A program made the position numbers and the translations under genes. This document shows positions 1 to 10,483 of a stretch of DNA of 64,000 nt, in pieces. Source of the stretch: Euborellia annulipes (taxonomy: Eukaryota; Arthropoda; Insecta; Dermaptera; Anisolabididae); assembly GCA_023213315.1 (NCBI GenBank), contig JAKCPI010004492.1:30000-93999 (forward strand), given 5' to 3'. Position 1 is the first letter of the stretch; each line of letters starts with the position of its first letter. The notes beneath the pieces were generated by a model. That model ran no database searches. It was not told the origin of the DNA and was given only the letters and a program-made list of their open reading frames with translations.

Positions 1-93
1 GCCTATATGAACTATATATAGAGAAAAAGTATTTTTGTTTTAACGTCAAATTTTCAAGACAAAAACACAAAATTTACTATAAAGAATTATATA

Positions 94-1332
94 TAGGGCT
101 CGGATTTATAGGCACCTAAAAATCATTAAAATAGGCACTTAAAAAGGCATTTATTGTAAAAAAGGCACTTAAAAGGCATTATTTAAGATAAAAATTTAAA
201 AAATCTGGTGTGACTGGCGCACAGCACACAACTTTCTCTTACCTTCGGTAATCGAAAGTTGTGTACTGTGCTTGTCATACCAGATTTTTTGTGTCGACAT
301 GTATTTAGTTTCGACAGTACAGTATATTCGATTTTCAAGATGTAAAATTTATAAGTATAGCGAAATATTTATATTTTGTTACCATGGCAACCATTTCTCC
401 TATCTTTTCTATGTAGTACAAGAGTAAAGTGGTCTTCAGAAGATTTCAATGACAAAATGAGAATATACATTTTATTGAGAATCTAAAAAATAATTGATTT
501 TTTGAATTAAAAAAAAATCGTTGGAGCAAATTTTGAGAAAATCGAAAAACTGAAAAAGTGCATCAGTAAAGTACTAGTACGCTTTGGTTGATTTTGTTCA
601 AAAGCTTCGTGTCACGTCCCATGGGGGGTGCCTAACTTAAATATAAAATTTCAACCTCCTAGCTCTTTTCGTTCTTGAGATATTTTGTTCACAGACAGAC
701 AGACAGACACACACACACAGACAGACCATGTCGCGAAAACCACTTTTTTGGATTCAGGGGACCTCAAAACGTGAAGATCCATCAAAATCTCGACATCGAA
801 TTTTTGACATGAAACCAATACTTTCTCTCTCTCTATATATTAACATATATATAGAGGTAAGAGAAAGTAAAAATTGATGTCTTATTTTTGGAAACAAAGA
901 TAAAACAATTACCTCCTTTGCACAAAGATGGCCGAATGAGGGCGGAGGGGCGAAGCCCAACTGGGACGCTTTTTTTTTTCGTTCGACCTTTTTTTTTTTT
1001 TTTTTTTAGTATTCGAATCTCGTTCGATTTTTTTTTGTAATTTTTCTCCGGATTTGTGATATAAAATGAATTTTTTGTGAAATTTCAAAAAAAAAAGCCG
1101 AAATTGGCTTAAAATAGCTTATTTTAAGTTAAAATACTTAAAATAGGCACTAAAAAAGGCATTTATAGATGAAATAGGCACTAAAAGCTGAAATCGGCCA
1201 AAATAGGCATTATAGGCACTAACAAATGCCTCTTATTTTATTCAGAATTTCATGAAACGTATACATATCATAATGGCCTAAATTTTAAGCCATAAATAAA
1301 AAAAAGGCAAATAGGGCGAAATCCGAGCCCTA
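94..1332. mobile_element. hAT-like element containing a nested family A copy
   Basis: Terminal inverted repeats TAGGGCTCGGATTT / AAATCCGAGCCCTA and a perfect 8-bp TSD ATTATATA (86-93, 1333-1340) are the hAT signature. Sub-terminal regions have repeated AGGCACT/TAAAA motifs. The centre (about 196-872) is a complete family A unit in plus orientation. Confidence 0.75.
196..872 (+). repeat. Family A repeat, full unit
   Basis: Reference-like copy. It has an opening hairpin with arms AAAAAATCTGGTGTGAC / GTCATACCAGATTTTTT (196-293), an AT-rich body with GTTACCATGGCAACCATTTC and AGTAAAGTACTAGTAC, a CAGA/CA microsatellite (about 690-724), a conserved tail with CCATGTCGCGAAAACC, and a terminal small palindrome TACTTTCTCTC...AAGAGAAAGTA. 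No coding capacity; short frames across it are translations of the repeat. Confidence 0.75.
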
Positions 1333-1370
1333 ATTATATATATCATGTGTTGGTCCATGAAGTAATTATG

Positions 1371-1518
1371 AAAAACATATAACCAAGTATTTATTAATTT
1401 AAATAAGCGAAAAATGTAGGGCATGTTGAGAGTAAATCGACGGATCCGTGGTGCGACTCCCGGCGGTACCTACATTTTTCGCTTATTTAAATTAATAAAT
1501 ACTTGGTTATATGTTTTT
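1371..1518. repeat. Perfect 50-bp inverted repeat around a tRNA-like scrap
   Basis: Arms 1371-1420 and 1469-1518 are perfectly complementary over 50 bp. The 48-bp loop contains GGATCCGTGGTGCGACTC, which recurs at about 3083-3105 in the tRNA-like element at 2881-3221. Confidence 0.75.
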
Positions 1519-2215
1519 CAAAATTTACTATGCAGTTTAACTAGGTTTTTACAAAACTCTTTGCAAAAACCGTTTACAAATGTATTGCAATTTTACTATT
1601 CTTTAACAAATTTAGAGTGCAAATGCAATGTAATTTTACTAATATTTTGCAAAAAAATATATAAATGTAAAGTTTTTATAATAATTTACGACAGGAGTCA
1701 TAAGAGATTGACCTTTGGTGTGACCGGCTTGCGTTTACTGACGGGGGTTTTGGCGGGTACCGAATTGGGGGGAGGGGGTGGTCGCAAACTAGAACTTGAG
1801 GGGTCTTTGGTATATGAGTTTGTCGTCGTTGTAAACAATATTTTCTATTTGAATGATACTTTATTCTTTGCCAATAATTTATTTCTAAATAAACTTGATA
1901 AAATTTTTTATTCAATTTTGGGGTCAGAAACAAATGTCCTTTAATACGACATGATCGATTAATGAATAATATATCATTTTATATCTTGTTCTAGCTGGCA
2001 GTTGTAATTTTATAGCTCTCTCTAGGGGCATAAAGGGAAGAGAAAGAATTAGCTATCTCGTATTAGATAACTCGTGGTCGCCATCCATGTTGAAAAAGAA
2101 ATATAGTATAGTAGAATCCCGATAATTGGTATCGTCTTGGGATGGACGGCTTGGTACGAATTATTGGGAGTACAAAATTTAAATAAAAAATTAAAAAACG
2201 TATTAATGTGAAAAG
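1519..2215. other. No feature recognised
   Basis: AT-rich sequence with open frames but no motif I can assign. The frame at 1423-1944 starts inside the palindrome arm and shows no recognisable protein. Confidence 0.4.
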
Positions 2216-2425
2216 TGAAGAAAAAATCTGGTGTGACTGGTCGCACAGCACACAACTTTCTCTTACCTTCGGTGCTTGTCACAACAGATTTTTTGTGTCG
2301 ACAGATGTAGGTGTGAAAATTCAAGATGTAAAATTTATATTTTGTTACCATAGCAACAACCATTTCTTCTATCTTTCCTATGAAGTACAAGAGTAAAGGG
2401 GTCTTCATATACATTTTAAAGAGCA

Positions 2426-2630
2426 CCTATGGCGCCCCCGGGGGGGGGGGGGGGGGGGGGGCCCCCCCCCCCTACCCCAACCCGCGGGGTTGGGCCCCGG
2501 GGGGCCGGAGGATTTTTTTTTACCCCTTTTTTGAAACAAGGGGGTAAAAAAAAAAAATGAACAAAAAAAAATTAATTTAATTATTAATATGGTTGGCGTT
2601 AAAATTGTAAAAGGTCGGAGGAGGAAAAAA

Positions 2631-2664
<34 letters not shown>

Positions 2665-2688
2665 GAGGGAAAAAGGGGAGAGGGTTTT
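2426..2688. mobile_element. Homopolymer-rich insertion of uncertain type
   Basis: Lies between two AAAGAGCA copies inside family A. It begins CCTATGGCGCCCCCGGG, contains a G run of about 20, a C run and a G run of about 35, and ends in poly-A. The left end resembles a hAT-type end, but no matching right end is visible. Homopolymer lengths may be unreliable. Confidence 0.35.
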
Positions 2689-2880
2689 AAAAAAAAAAAA
2701 GAGCATCTAAAAAAATAATTGATTTTTGAATTTTAATCAAAGTCGTTGGAACGAATTTTGAGAAAATTGAAAAAAAAAAAACTGAAAAGGTGCATCAGTA
2801 AAGTACTAATACTCTTTGTTCCTTTTTTCGAAAGCTACGTGTCACGCGGGGGGGGGGGCTAACTCAAATATAAAATTTCC

Positions 2881-3221
2881 ATAAACTTCATGTACCCGAA
2901 AAAAGATATAAGGGTGTGCCGGCGGGAGTCGAACCACGAATCCAGATTTGCGCTCAGTGTGCCCTTACCACTAGACCACAGTACGGCATTCGGGTATATG
3001 AACTCAATTGGAAAGCAAATTTAGCCATCGGGAGGATTGGACCCACAAATTCCCCGTCAACCTGGCACACTGAGGGCAATCGGTGGATCCGTGGTCGACT
3101 CCCGGCGGTTCACCCTTATATCTTTTTCGGGTACAGAAGTAATATCTAATTATATAAATCTCTTGGTATACGGATGTATTAATATCTTAAATATTGTATA
3201 TATAATTTCTTCTATTTATAA
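2881..3221. mobile_element. tRNA-related foldback retroelement (SINE-like)
   Basis: Flanked by an 11-bp direct repeat ATAAAATTTCC (2870-2880 and 3222-3232). Inverted arms start GTACCCGAAAAAAGATATAA. In the left arm the minus strand carries a Pol III-like A box (TGGTCTAGTGGTAAGG, 2978-2963) and B box (GGTTCGACTCC, 2935-2925). The right arm has a degraded copy. Acceptor pairing is only partial, so this is a tRNA-derived sequence and not a tRNA gene. Confidence 0.6.
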
Positions 3222-3470
3222 ATAAAATTTCCACTTCTAGCTCTTTGCGTTCTTGAAGTATTTTGTTCACAGACAAGGACGAGATACACATACAGACGAC
3301 CATGTCGCGGAGATCAGGGCTTAATTTTGGATTCAGGAGGTTTTGACAAGGACCTTAAAATTTGACCGTGTATATCCATCAGAATCTCGACATCGAATTT
3401 TCGACATGAAACCAATACTTTCTCTCTGCATATATTAACATATATAGAGGTAGGAGAAAGTATAAATGTA

Positions 3471-4590
3471 AGAGTAGCTCAATTTCCCTCTCTCTCCTCT
3501 CCCTTTCCTTTCAATGAAAAGATTACGAAGAACTTGTCTCTCTTCGTCCCTCTCTTGAAAACAGTACGAATTAACGAGCTTTTGAAGCTGCAAATACGAA
3601 TGAAGTGACCTTGAGCATAAAAATAATACTACTGTACTGAAATGCATTGTTTTTCTACTTTATCAGTACTTTTTAGCCGCAATATACGACTGATTGGGCT
3701 ACCAAATGTCGGGATTGAAGAATTGTGTTGACATTAATATTCAGGTCAATGTCAAGTTGTATTTTTATATCGTTGTTATTGAGAAGAAAGAGCAATTATT
3801 TTGTTTTTTTCTTTCTTTTCAAATATACTCGTATTTGATTTGATTCGACAATTTCCTTCAAATTATTTTTATAAGAAAAGGCGAGAAGATTCAGACTCCG
3901 TGCCGGCATCCCTCTTTTGTCCTTCCCTTCATTAACAGACAAGATGGAGAAATTGAGATTCTCATTCACAACTTGAAAACATTGTTTACTACTAAATAAA
4001 AATATGGTGTGACTGGCTCACAGCACACAACTTTCTCTTACCCATCGCTAAGAGTGGTGGCCACACCAGATTTTTTGCACTCGTAGCCTCTTATCTTCGT
4101 TTTTCTTTAAAATCTCTCTCTCTTTCTTTCAATCATTCATTCAAACCGATTAAGAAAAGAATTTGTATGACGTCAGGACGAAGCATCCGTATAGCTCGCT
4201 GAAGGCGGGCACATATCGCTAATATGTATAAATACAATGCTTTGCTTTTATTTATTTTTTTTAAATTTCATTTTATTTTTATAAGCCGATTTGGTTTTTC
4301 AATTGAAAAAATAAAAACACCACCCTTTTTAGCCAACACTCTTCAACTCATTCACACATTCACCTTTAATAATCCCCATAAATGCCAATACGATAGATAT
4401 TTAAATTTGTTTGAAATATCATCATATAAAGATGTTTAATAAAAAAAAAAAAAAATCTCTCTTAATCGGATTGAATGAATGATTGCTTTGAGTGAGAGAG
4501 AGAGAGTTTAAAGAAAAAAAAATCCAATTCACTTACCGGTACACGGTGTTAGATTTAAAAAAAATAAATAAATGACATATTAACAAAATA
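3471..4590. other. Mostly unassigned, with one family A hairpin
   Basis: A diverged plus-strand family A hairpin lies at about 3995-4080. Inverted halves of a sequence with ATTCATTCA and CTCTCTCTTT occur near 4100-4170 and 4450-4515. No gene seen. Confidence 0.4.
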
Positions 4591-4793
4591 TTATTTTTCT
4601 CGACTGCCGAGGTCATTTCGGGGTTCGTACCCGATGGCTACCGGGGGACGTTCCACACGCTGATCCCATCCGAGGTTTCGCTGACCGTGGCATTACTTAA
4701 CTGTAATGATTTGGGTGCCAGGCGTTTTAATAAAAGATAGGTCAAGCTTTAATGCTTGCTCTGGTAACATAATATAAATAGGGTATATCCCTA

Positions 4794-4860
4794 CTAGCTG
4801 CGCCGCCCGCCTTCGTCTTCTCCTTTTTTTTCTTACCCCGCCCCTATGGCCTCGCTCAAA
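4794..4860 (-). mobile_element. Helitron-like 3' end
   Basis: The minus strand reads GAAGGCGGGCGGCGCAGCTAG and stops at CTAG, as in the other Helitron-like ends listed. Confidence 0.4.
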
Positions 4861-4936
4861 AAGCATTTGGCCAGTATCAATGTTAATCATATAATTAGTA
4901 TTGGAAGTTTTTTTTTATATAGCTGGTTAATTGATG

Positions 4937-5450
4937 TAGTAGAATGAAAATAAAAAGAGAGAGTAGCTAATTATATTTTCTGTTATTATACCCTCAGTGC
5001 TGACGTTTCGGTCCTGTTTAGTGCCATTCTCAGAGCTATTAATACAGAACAATACACAATGGTCTTAGGCGTACAAATTTATACAAATTAGATGAATATT
5101 TACCATTAGGGTTGTCATCATAAATTCCAATTTCAACATTTCACCTATATTGAACATTGTTGGTCGATTTTATATACAATATATATATGATAAGTAGGTG
5201 AGATGTTTTTCAATGGTAAAGTCTGCTGTTCAATATAGGTGAAATGTTGAAATTGAAACTTATAATGACAACCCTAATGGTAAATATTCATCTAATTTGT
5301 ATGCATTTCCCAATGACCATTGTGTATTGTTCTGTATTAATAGCTCTGAGGATGGCCCTAAGCAGGACCGAAACGTCAGCACTGAGGGTATAATAAAAGA
5401 AAATATAATTAGCTGCTCTCTCTTTTTATTCTCCTTCTACTTTATTAATC
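4937..5450. repeat. Palindromic element with hammerhead-like module
   Basis: Arms of about 225 bp around a spacer at about 5155-5230. Each arm carries the motif GACCGAAACGTCAGCAC; the right-arm copy at 5346-5377 has CTGAGGA upstream. No coding content. Confidence 0.65.
5346..5377 (+). ncRNA. Hammerhead-ribozyme-like module
   Basis: CTGAGGA, an imperfect G/C stem (GGCCC / GGACC), then GAAAC and GTC. The left-arm copy (5033-5002, minus) has CTGAGAA and is more degenerate. Confidence 0.3.
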
Positions 5451-5491
5451 ATATAAGTGCTTGAAATTAATTTAAATAACTAAAATTATTA

Positions 5492-5760
5492 ATTCAATCT
5501 GCCCACCGAATTAAATACAACCCTATTGTCCATTTTTTTTCTAAAATGAGTGAGAGTTTTATAGGAAAAGGAATCAGAGATTTAATTTCTCTAAAAAATC
5601 TATCAATTTTAGTTTTATTATTAGTGCACGACAAATAAATGTGATTAACATCACTATAAGAAACAAAATCACACTCGCAATTTCTCTGACCAATCACATG
5701 TAAATAAGCTGGGGTCAAAGTGTGGCTCTAATAATTTGTATCAGAACCCTTCGATGAAGA
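5492..5760 (-). pseudogene. LINE C-terminal domain remnant
   Basis: The minus-strand frame reads SHTLTPAYLHVIGQRNCECDF followed by SDVNHIYLSC, then a basic/hydrophobic tail to a stop at about 5494. The TPAYLH...C-x-C...H...C arrangement is the usual C-terminal region of Jockey-type non-LTR polymerases. No RT core is present, so this is a strongly 5'-truncated copy. It abuts the palindrome at 4937-5450. Confidence 0.55.
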
Positions 5761-6236
5761 GAGATCTCAAAGAACAATGGACGGGAAGGTATTTTGGGCA
5801 TGAAGATGTGATCCTCTAGTCTGCCTGGTGTAGTCCCAGTTAGCTGTGCGAGCAGTCACACCAGATTTTTTAGTTATCCTCTTTGTTCTGTATACCTACA
5901 TAGACATAATTTCACAAGACTTGTCGTCGAGTTTTTGGCCGCCTCCGGGCTCTAATGCAAAATTAAACCCAAATACGATCAATAAATCTTCAATTGGATT
6001 TGATTTATGAGGTCAAGATATAAAATATCCTCTGTCCTTGGGACAATGGGGTCATATGCAAAAGAAAAAAAAAAGTTTAGAGTTCTTTAAAACCCTTTAG
6101 GCTGACAGACATTCGCAAATAACTTTAATGTTCAAACAAACTCTCGTTTCAAGGCCATTTTGCTTTGTTTATCCCATTAGGGGTAGAAATATTTCCTTCA
6201 GGGTGGATATTTAGAGATCCGTTAAATGTTTTTGTC

Positions 6237-6613
6237 CATAGGTGCCGGAACTGGGGGGGCAAGGGTGCATTGCCCCCCTGGCATCCTACAGGGGGGGGGG
6301 GCAGAGGGGGGCAAAATTTCTTCTTTATTTTATTTATTATTAAAAATGATATATTTTTACTTTTGAAAAATAAAATCTTCTAAATTAAAAGAGTAAGAAA
6401 TTCATTTTTTCCAAATTTTTTCCAAAAATTTTTGAAAAATCACTACCAAATTTTTTAAAATTTTAATTTTATTAAAATTGTGATTTTATTTAAAATTTTT
6501 AAAATTTCATAGTAGATTTGTTTTTATTTTATACTATTTGAACATATTAAATTATTTTAATTTTCAAAAAAAATTTTTTGCCCCCCTGATTCAAATTCGT
6601 TCCGGCGCCCCTG
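6237..6613. mobile_element. hAT-like MITE, 377 bp
   Basis: Perfect 8-bp TSD TTTTTGTC (6229-6236, 6614-6621). Ends CATAGGTGCCGGAAC / GTTCCGGCGCCCCTG, with sub-terminal G/C runs. Confidence 0.75.
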
Positions 6614-6804
6614 TTTTTGTCCTTTAATCCTTCAGAACGAACGTTATTTAAAGTCATTGGTTAATTAAAATAGTCTTTTAACTAAAGGTGAAAATTCTAA
6701 CCTTTAAATTACTGGTATAAAGAATCTTCAAGCTTAAACCCAATTTTTAGAATTGAATTAATTGATAAAGAAAAGCATTAATTTAATATGATTCCTTTAA
6801 TTTT

Positions 6805-7040
6805 CAGCGGTATTATTAAATTATATAGATATTTATCTGATGAAGTAAGGAAGTGAGGTTATGTTATAACTGAAAATGAAATTAGGATCAAATTGTATGA
6901 CATGTGTGAAATTATAAATGATACAACACGCCATTGCGGACAACTGGCCAACTAAATAAGAAATTGACATTCATCCTAACCTCACTTCTTCACTTCGCCA
7001 GATAAATTTCTATAATAATTAATAATACCGCTTAATAAAG
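6805..7040. repeat. Inverted repeat, ~60-bp arms
   Basis: GCGGTATTATTAA...TGAAGTAAGGAAGTGAGG on the left is mirrored by CCTCACTTCTTCACTTCGCC...AATAATACCGC on the right. AT-rich spacer of about 100 bp. Confidence 0.55.
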
Positions 7041-7138
7041 GGTGTTTCTTTAAGCTTGAAATTGTAATAAAAAATAACACAAAAAATTAAATTTTAATCA
7101 AAAACTTGTTTTTTTATTTATTTCAATATACTCTGGCG

Positions 7139-8081
7139 CATAGGCGTAGCCAGAAATTTTCGATGGGGGGGGGGTTCAGGATGATTTCTCCCCCCCCCTA
7201 TTAATAGGGCAGTATAAGGCGTCTAATGAAATATATAGCTAGCCAATCCGCCTTCCTGGACCCCCCTCGAGCTGGCTCGGGCCCGCCCTTTCTTTATTAA
7301 GTGCCACAATTTTTCATTCAGCCGGTAAATAAAGAATTAAAAAAAAAAAAAAAATTTCATTCAACTCGTTTCAGAGAGTAAAAAATGCAACCCTACATCT
7401 TTAAGAATTTTAGATATATCCTTATTATAGCCGAGTTTCTGTCTGTTTTGTTTCTCTTGATCCGAGTTCTATCTCAGATCTCTTTAAAAAAAAAAAATAA
7501 AAAATTTATTTATATAATAATTTTTATTATTTTTCATTTGAGGGATTTAATCAATTTTAGCAGGCTTTATTTTTTTTTTTTTTTTTTTTTTTAATAAAAA
7601 ACATTCACACTTTTTTCTCATTCACACTCACACTCACACACACATTCACACAGTCTTTTCGGCAACTCTGGCCATTTAAGACTTTAGACGATAACCGTTG
7701 TAATTAATATATCAATTTGGTGTTCAGGCATTTCTATTTAAGCCATCTGGTATCCAAATGGCTTAAATAAAATCATCGGACTGCCTGGGTCCGAACCCGC
7801 GACGTTTGGTATAGGAGGGAGGCGCGCTACCTACTACGCCAAACCCGGGGGCTTTAATTTTTTTAAAAAGCACTACAAAATTAATAAAATTATTTTATTT
7901 TTTTTTTTTTTTTTAACTAGAGTAAATTATTATATTTTTACTTTCTCTTACCCTATATATGAAATATATAGAGAGAGAAAGTATTGATTGTATTATAGAG
8001 CTTAAATATCTAGTCATGGCTTGGGTCCAATGGGGGGGGGGTTTGAACCCCCAAATCCCCCCCCCCGTGGCTACGCCTATG
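7139..8081. mobile_element. hAT-like element with nested SINE
   Basis: TIR CATAGGCGTAGCCA / TGGCTACGCCTATG. TSD CTCTGGCG / CTCTGGCA (7131-7138, 8082-8089; 7 of 8). Sub-terminal G and C runs. Carries a Helitron-like end (about 7225-7320) and a SINE (7590-7852). The second copy at 49601-51143 lacks the SINE. Confidence 0.7.
7590..7852 (-). mobile_element. tRNA-derived SINE
   Basis: Minus-strand head with A box TGGCGTAGTAGGTAGCG and B-box-like GGGTTCGGACCC, then a body with TTTAAGCCATTTGG and TTGCCGAAAAGACTGTG, then a GTGTGAATG repeat and A/T tail. It is inserted in a GGCTTTA(A)TTTTTTT target that is intact in the sister hAT copy near 50879. Confidence 0.65.
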
Positions 8082-8179
8082 CTCTGGCAAATCATTTATG
8101 AATAAACTCAAGCTTGACAACGCTACCAAATTTATTTTGAAATTCAGTCGTCGATTCGCGCAACTAATAGACGACTTTG

Positions 8180-8490
8180 TGATTTTTATAATCATCCATC
8201 TGAGCAAGCCATTTGTCGAACTGTGGATAGATTTCGTACCATATACTCTCTAAATGATGTAATAACATCAACACGTCGAAGGAATGTACTGAAGAGAATA
8301 TCGCCGCTGTGAACGAAAGTGTGGAAGAAGATCCAAATGTAACGAAAGATTCGCCATCAGTCGCAGGAATTGGGGCTATGTCCGTCCACGATGTGGAAAA
8401 TATGGATGACATTGATCTGGACGAGATATGGTTTCAACAGGATGGCCATACGGCAACCGCCAACCATCGACTTTATTTAAATCAAATTTT
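8180..8490 (+). pseudogene. Mariner/IS630-type transposase remnant
   Basis: Fragments of one transposase appear in different frames: PSEQAICRTVDRFRTIYS, then EENIAAVNESVEEDP, then an HTH-like HQSQELGLCPSTMWKI (about 8348-8397), then MDDIDLDEIWFQQDGHTATA (from 8402). The last carries the second catalytic Asp box (WFQQDG) of Tc1/mariner-like enzymes. Frameshifts and a deletion have removed the first catalytic Asp region, so it is dead. It sits just upstream of repeat E (8636-9283). Confidence 0.6.
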
Positions 8491-8635
8491 CGAGAAATGG
8501 ACCAATTCATTGTTAAAAGACCAATGGAAATCAACCAAATGGATTAAATTATTAGCTACCATTCTGACATCTCTTGGCAAATTTTCGTAATAGGTTTTTT
8601 TTGGCTTGCTTTTTAAGACACACAACGCCCTTTTA

Positions 8636-9283
8636 AGGGGTAACGGGAGCGAAGTGGTTATGCATGTTTTTCCTGATAAGATAAGTGTCATAAAAAGCAA
8701 GCCCAAAAATCAAGTAATTCAGAAATTTGCCAAGAGATGTCAGAATGGTAGCTAATAATATTTAATGCATTTGGTTGATTTTCATTGATCTTTTAACAAT
8801 AAATACTTTATAAATGTTATTATATAATATGTATCTTTTATAAAAGCATAAAAATATATAAATATAGGCCAGATATAGGCTAATACTATATCGTCTGTTA
8901 GACTAGCCTGCCATCTATTGCAAGAATGCTGAACTAATTTGACATTTATTTTTAAATAAATCATCTAAGCTTATTTTAACAATTTCTTAATTAATATGTG
9001 ATTAATAATAACAATAAATTCATTTTTAATTAAAGATTATTGGGACAGTTTGTTTTTTTTTGTATTTGCTTGATAACAAAAAAATAATTACGATAATTTA
9101 TTAATAAGTCATTAAACAAATTATAGCTCGATGTCCCAATAATCTCTTATGAATTTAATTCATTAAAAAAAAAAACCGCATTGAAAAATTCCTTATAATA
9201 GTCTAGTTTTTTTTTAAGTACGTTTAGACGTCGCTCCTGAACCCCCTTAACATGCGTAACAGCTTCGCTCCCGCCCTGCCATA
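8636..9283. mobile_element. Repeat E, inverted-ended element
   Basis: The left part has GGGAGCGAAGTGGTTATGCATG, mirrored on the right by CATGCGTAACAGCTTCGCTCCC. It contains an inner inverted pair AGATTATTGGGACA / TGTCCCAATAATCT. A near-identical copy lies at 46055-46640, and a partial one in opposite orientation at about 16265-16385. Confidence 0.6.
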
Positions 9284-9380
9284 ACCCTCCGAATATTTAT
9301 TAAGAAACAATGGAATTTCCCCAGCATCTGAGGGACCAAATCTTTTAAAACTGAACATTTGTCTCTTTAACTTACAACTT

Positions 9381-9655
9381 GCCCCCGGGTCTGGCGTAGT
9401 AGGTAGCGTGCCTACCTCCTATACCAAACGTCGCGGGTTCGGACCCAGGCAGTCCGATGATTTTATTTAAGCCATTTTGGATACCAGATGGCTTAAATAG
9501 AAATGCCTGAACACCAAATTGATTTATTAATTACAACGGCTATCGTCAAAGTCTTAAATGGCCTAAGTTGCCGAAAAGACTGTGTGAATGTGTGTGTGAG
9601 TGTGAGTGTGAATGAGAAAAAAGTGTGAATGTTTTTAAAAAAAAAAAAAAAAAAA
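9381..9655 (+). mobile_element. tRNA-derived SINE, full length with TSD
   Basis: Head GCCCCCGGGTCTGGCG with A and B boxes, body, a (GTGTGA)n-like stretch and poly-A. Flanked by CTTACAACTT (9371-9380 and 9656-9665). This is the best full copy of the family in the window. Confidence 0.7.
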
Positions 9656-9665
9656 CTTACAACTT

Positions 9666-10260
9666 CATTGCTTGTCTTTTCTTTACAAACTTTTGTTTAG
9701 AAATATTTTCTCTGATTCAGAGCTCATTTAAGGTAAATGAATATTTTATTTGCTTAAATATCTTTGATCTTCCTTTTCTAAAAAAAAAAAATGAAGAGGG
9801 AGGGAATATCGACATTTCCCTCTCACGGAGTTTATTCCAAAATTCTCCCACACTTTAACCTTTGATATTATTACAAACTCTAAGTTTAAAATTTGCTATT
9901 GATTAGATAAGTAAGTAAAGTTGGGAAAAGGTCAGAGACAGACAGAACACCTGAGCACCAAGTCTCTTCTTGCTTTTTTTCGGTTCACAGAACTAGGGGC
10001 CTTTGTCTCCTTCTCTATTGGAGCATGAATTCAAATTTTAATGGATAATTAAGTTGCAAAACTTTCCCGCCTATATTAAGGTTATTCAGACAGTACCCCG
10101 TGGGTCATAATAGAATCTAAATTTCTTTTTTTTATAAAATTAAAAATTTGAATTCATAAATTCATTATTATAATTTAGTCGTGACCTATCATTGGATTAA
10201 GTTAATAATTTAATTACCAAAAATAATAAATGAATGACTTTTGACTCAAGTATTTTTCCA
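9666..10260. other. No feature recognised
   Basis: AT-rich, no repeat family or splice-supported frame noticed. Confidence 0.4.
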
Positions 10261-10339
10261 CATAATATAGATCTGGCAACATCGCATTTAACAGCTGTTT
10301 ATGTTGATCTTGCTGTTGTATTTTATTTATAATATTACA

Positions 10340-10402
10340 ATGAATAAAGCAAATCAGTTTGGGAGATTTAAGAGAAAGAAAATCGTCAATTGGGAAAAAA
10401 AT
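10340..10402 (+). CDS. Possible 21-codon first exon, unknown
   Basis: An ATG at 10340 starts a basic peptide (MNKANQFGRFKRKKIVNWEK, then N) that ends exactly at a good donor, AAT|GTAAGTG, in phase 0. It precedes the DNA element starting at 10484, so it may be the start of a mobile-element gene rather than a host gene. No continuing exon was found. Confidence 0.2.
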
Positions 10403-10483
10403 GTAAGTGAAAGTGTAAAACGTGTTTTATTAATGCGACGTTGCCACACTGGTCTGAGTCACGTGACTTACTTATTTTTAAAT

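Larger units (their letters stand above)
2218..3470 (+). repeat. Family A copy with two insertions
   Basis: Hairpin at 2221-2293, body, then tail and terminal palindrome to about 3470. It is split by a G/C-homopolymer segment (about 2426-2688, flanked by AAAGAGCA) and by the tRNA-like foldback (2881-3221). Confidence 0.65.

Noticed and set aside
2916..2990. Possible functional tRNA gene (minus)
   Set aside because: A and B boxes are good, but acceptor and T-stem pairing are broken and it lies within a retroelement with its own TSD.
7788..7855. Other tRNA-like sequences (also 9381, 17935, 21420, 47770, 53653)
   Set aside because: They share a common non-tRNA body downstream and A/T tails, so they are SINE heads and not tRNA genes.
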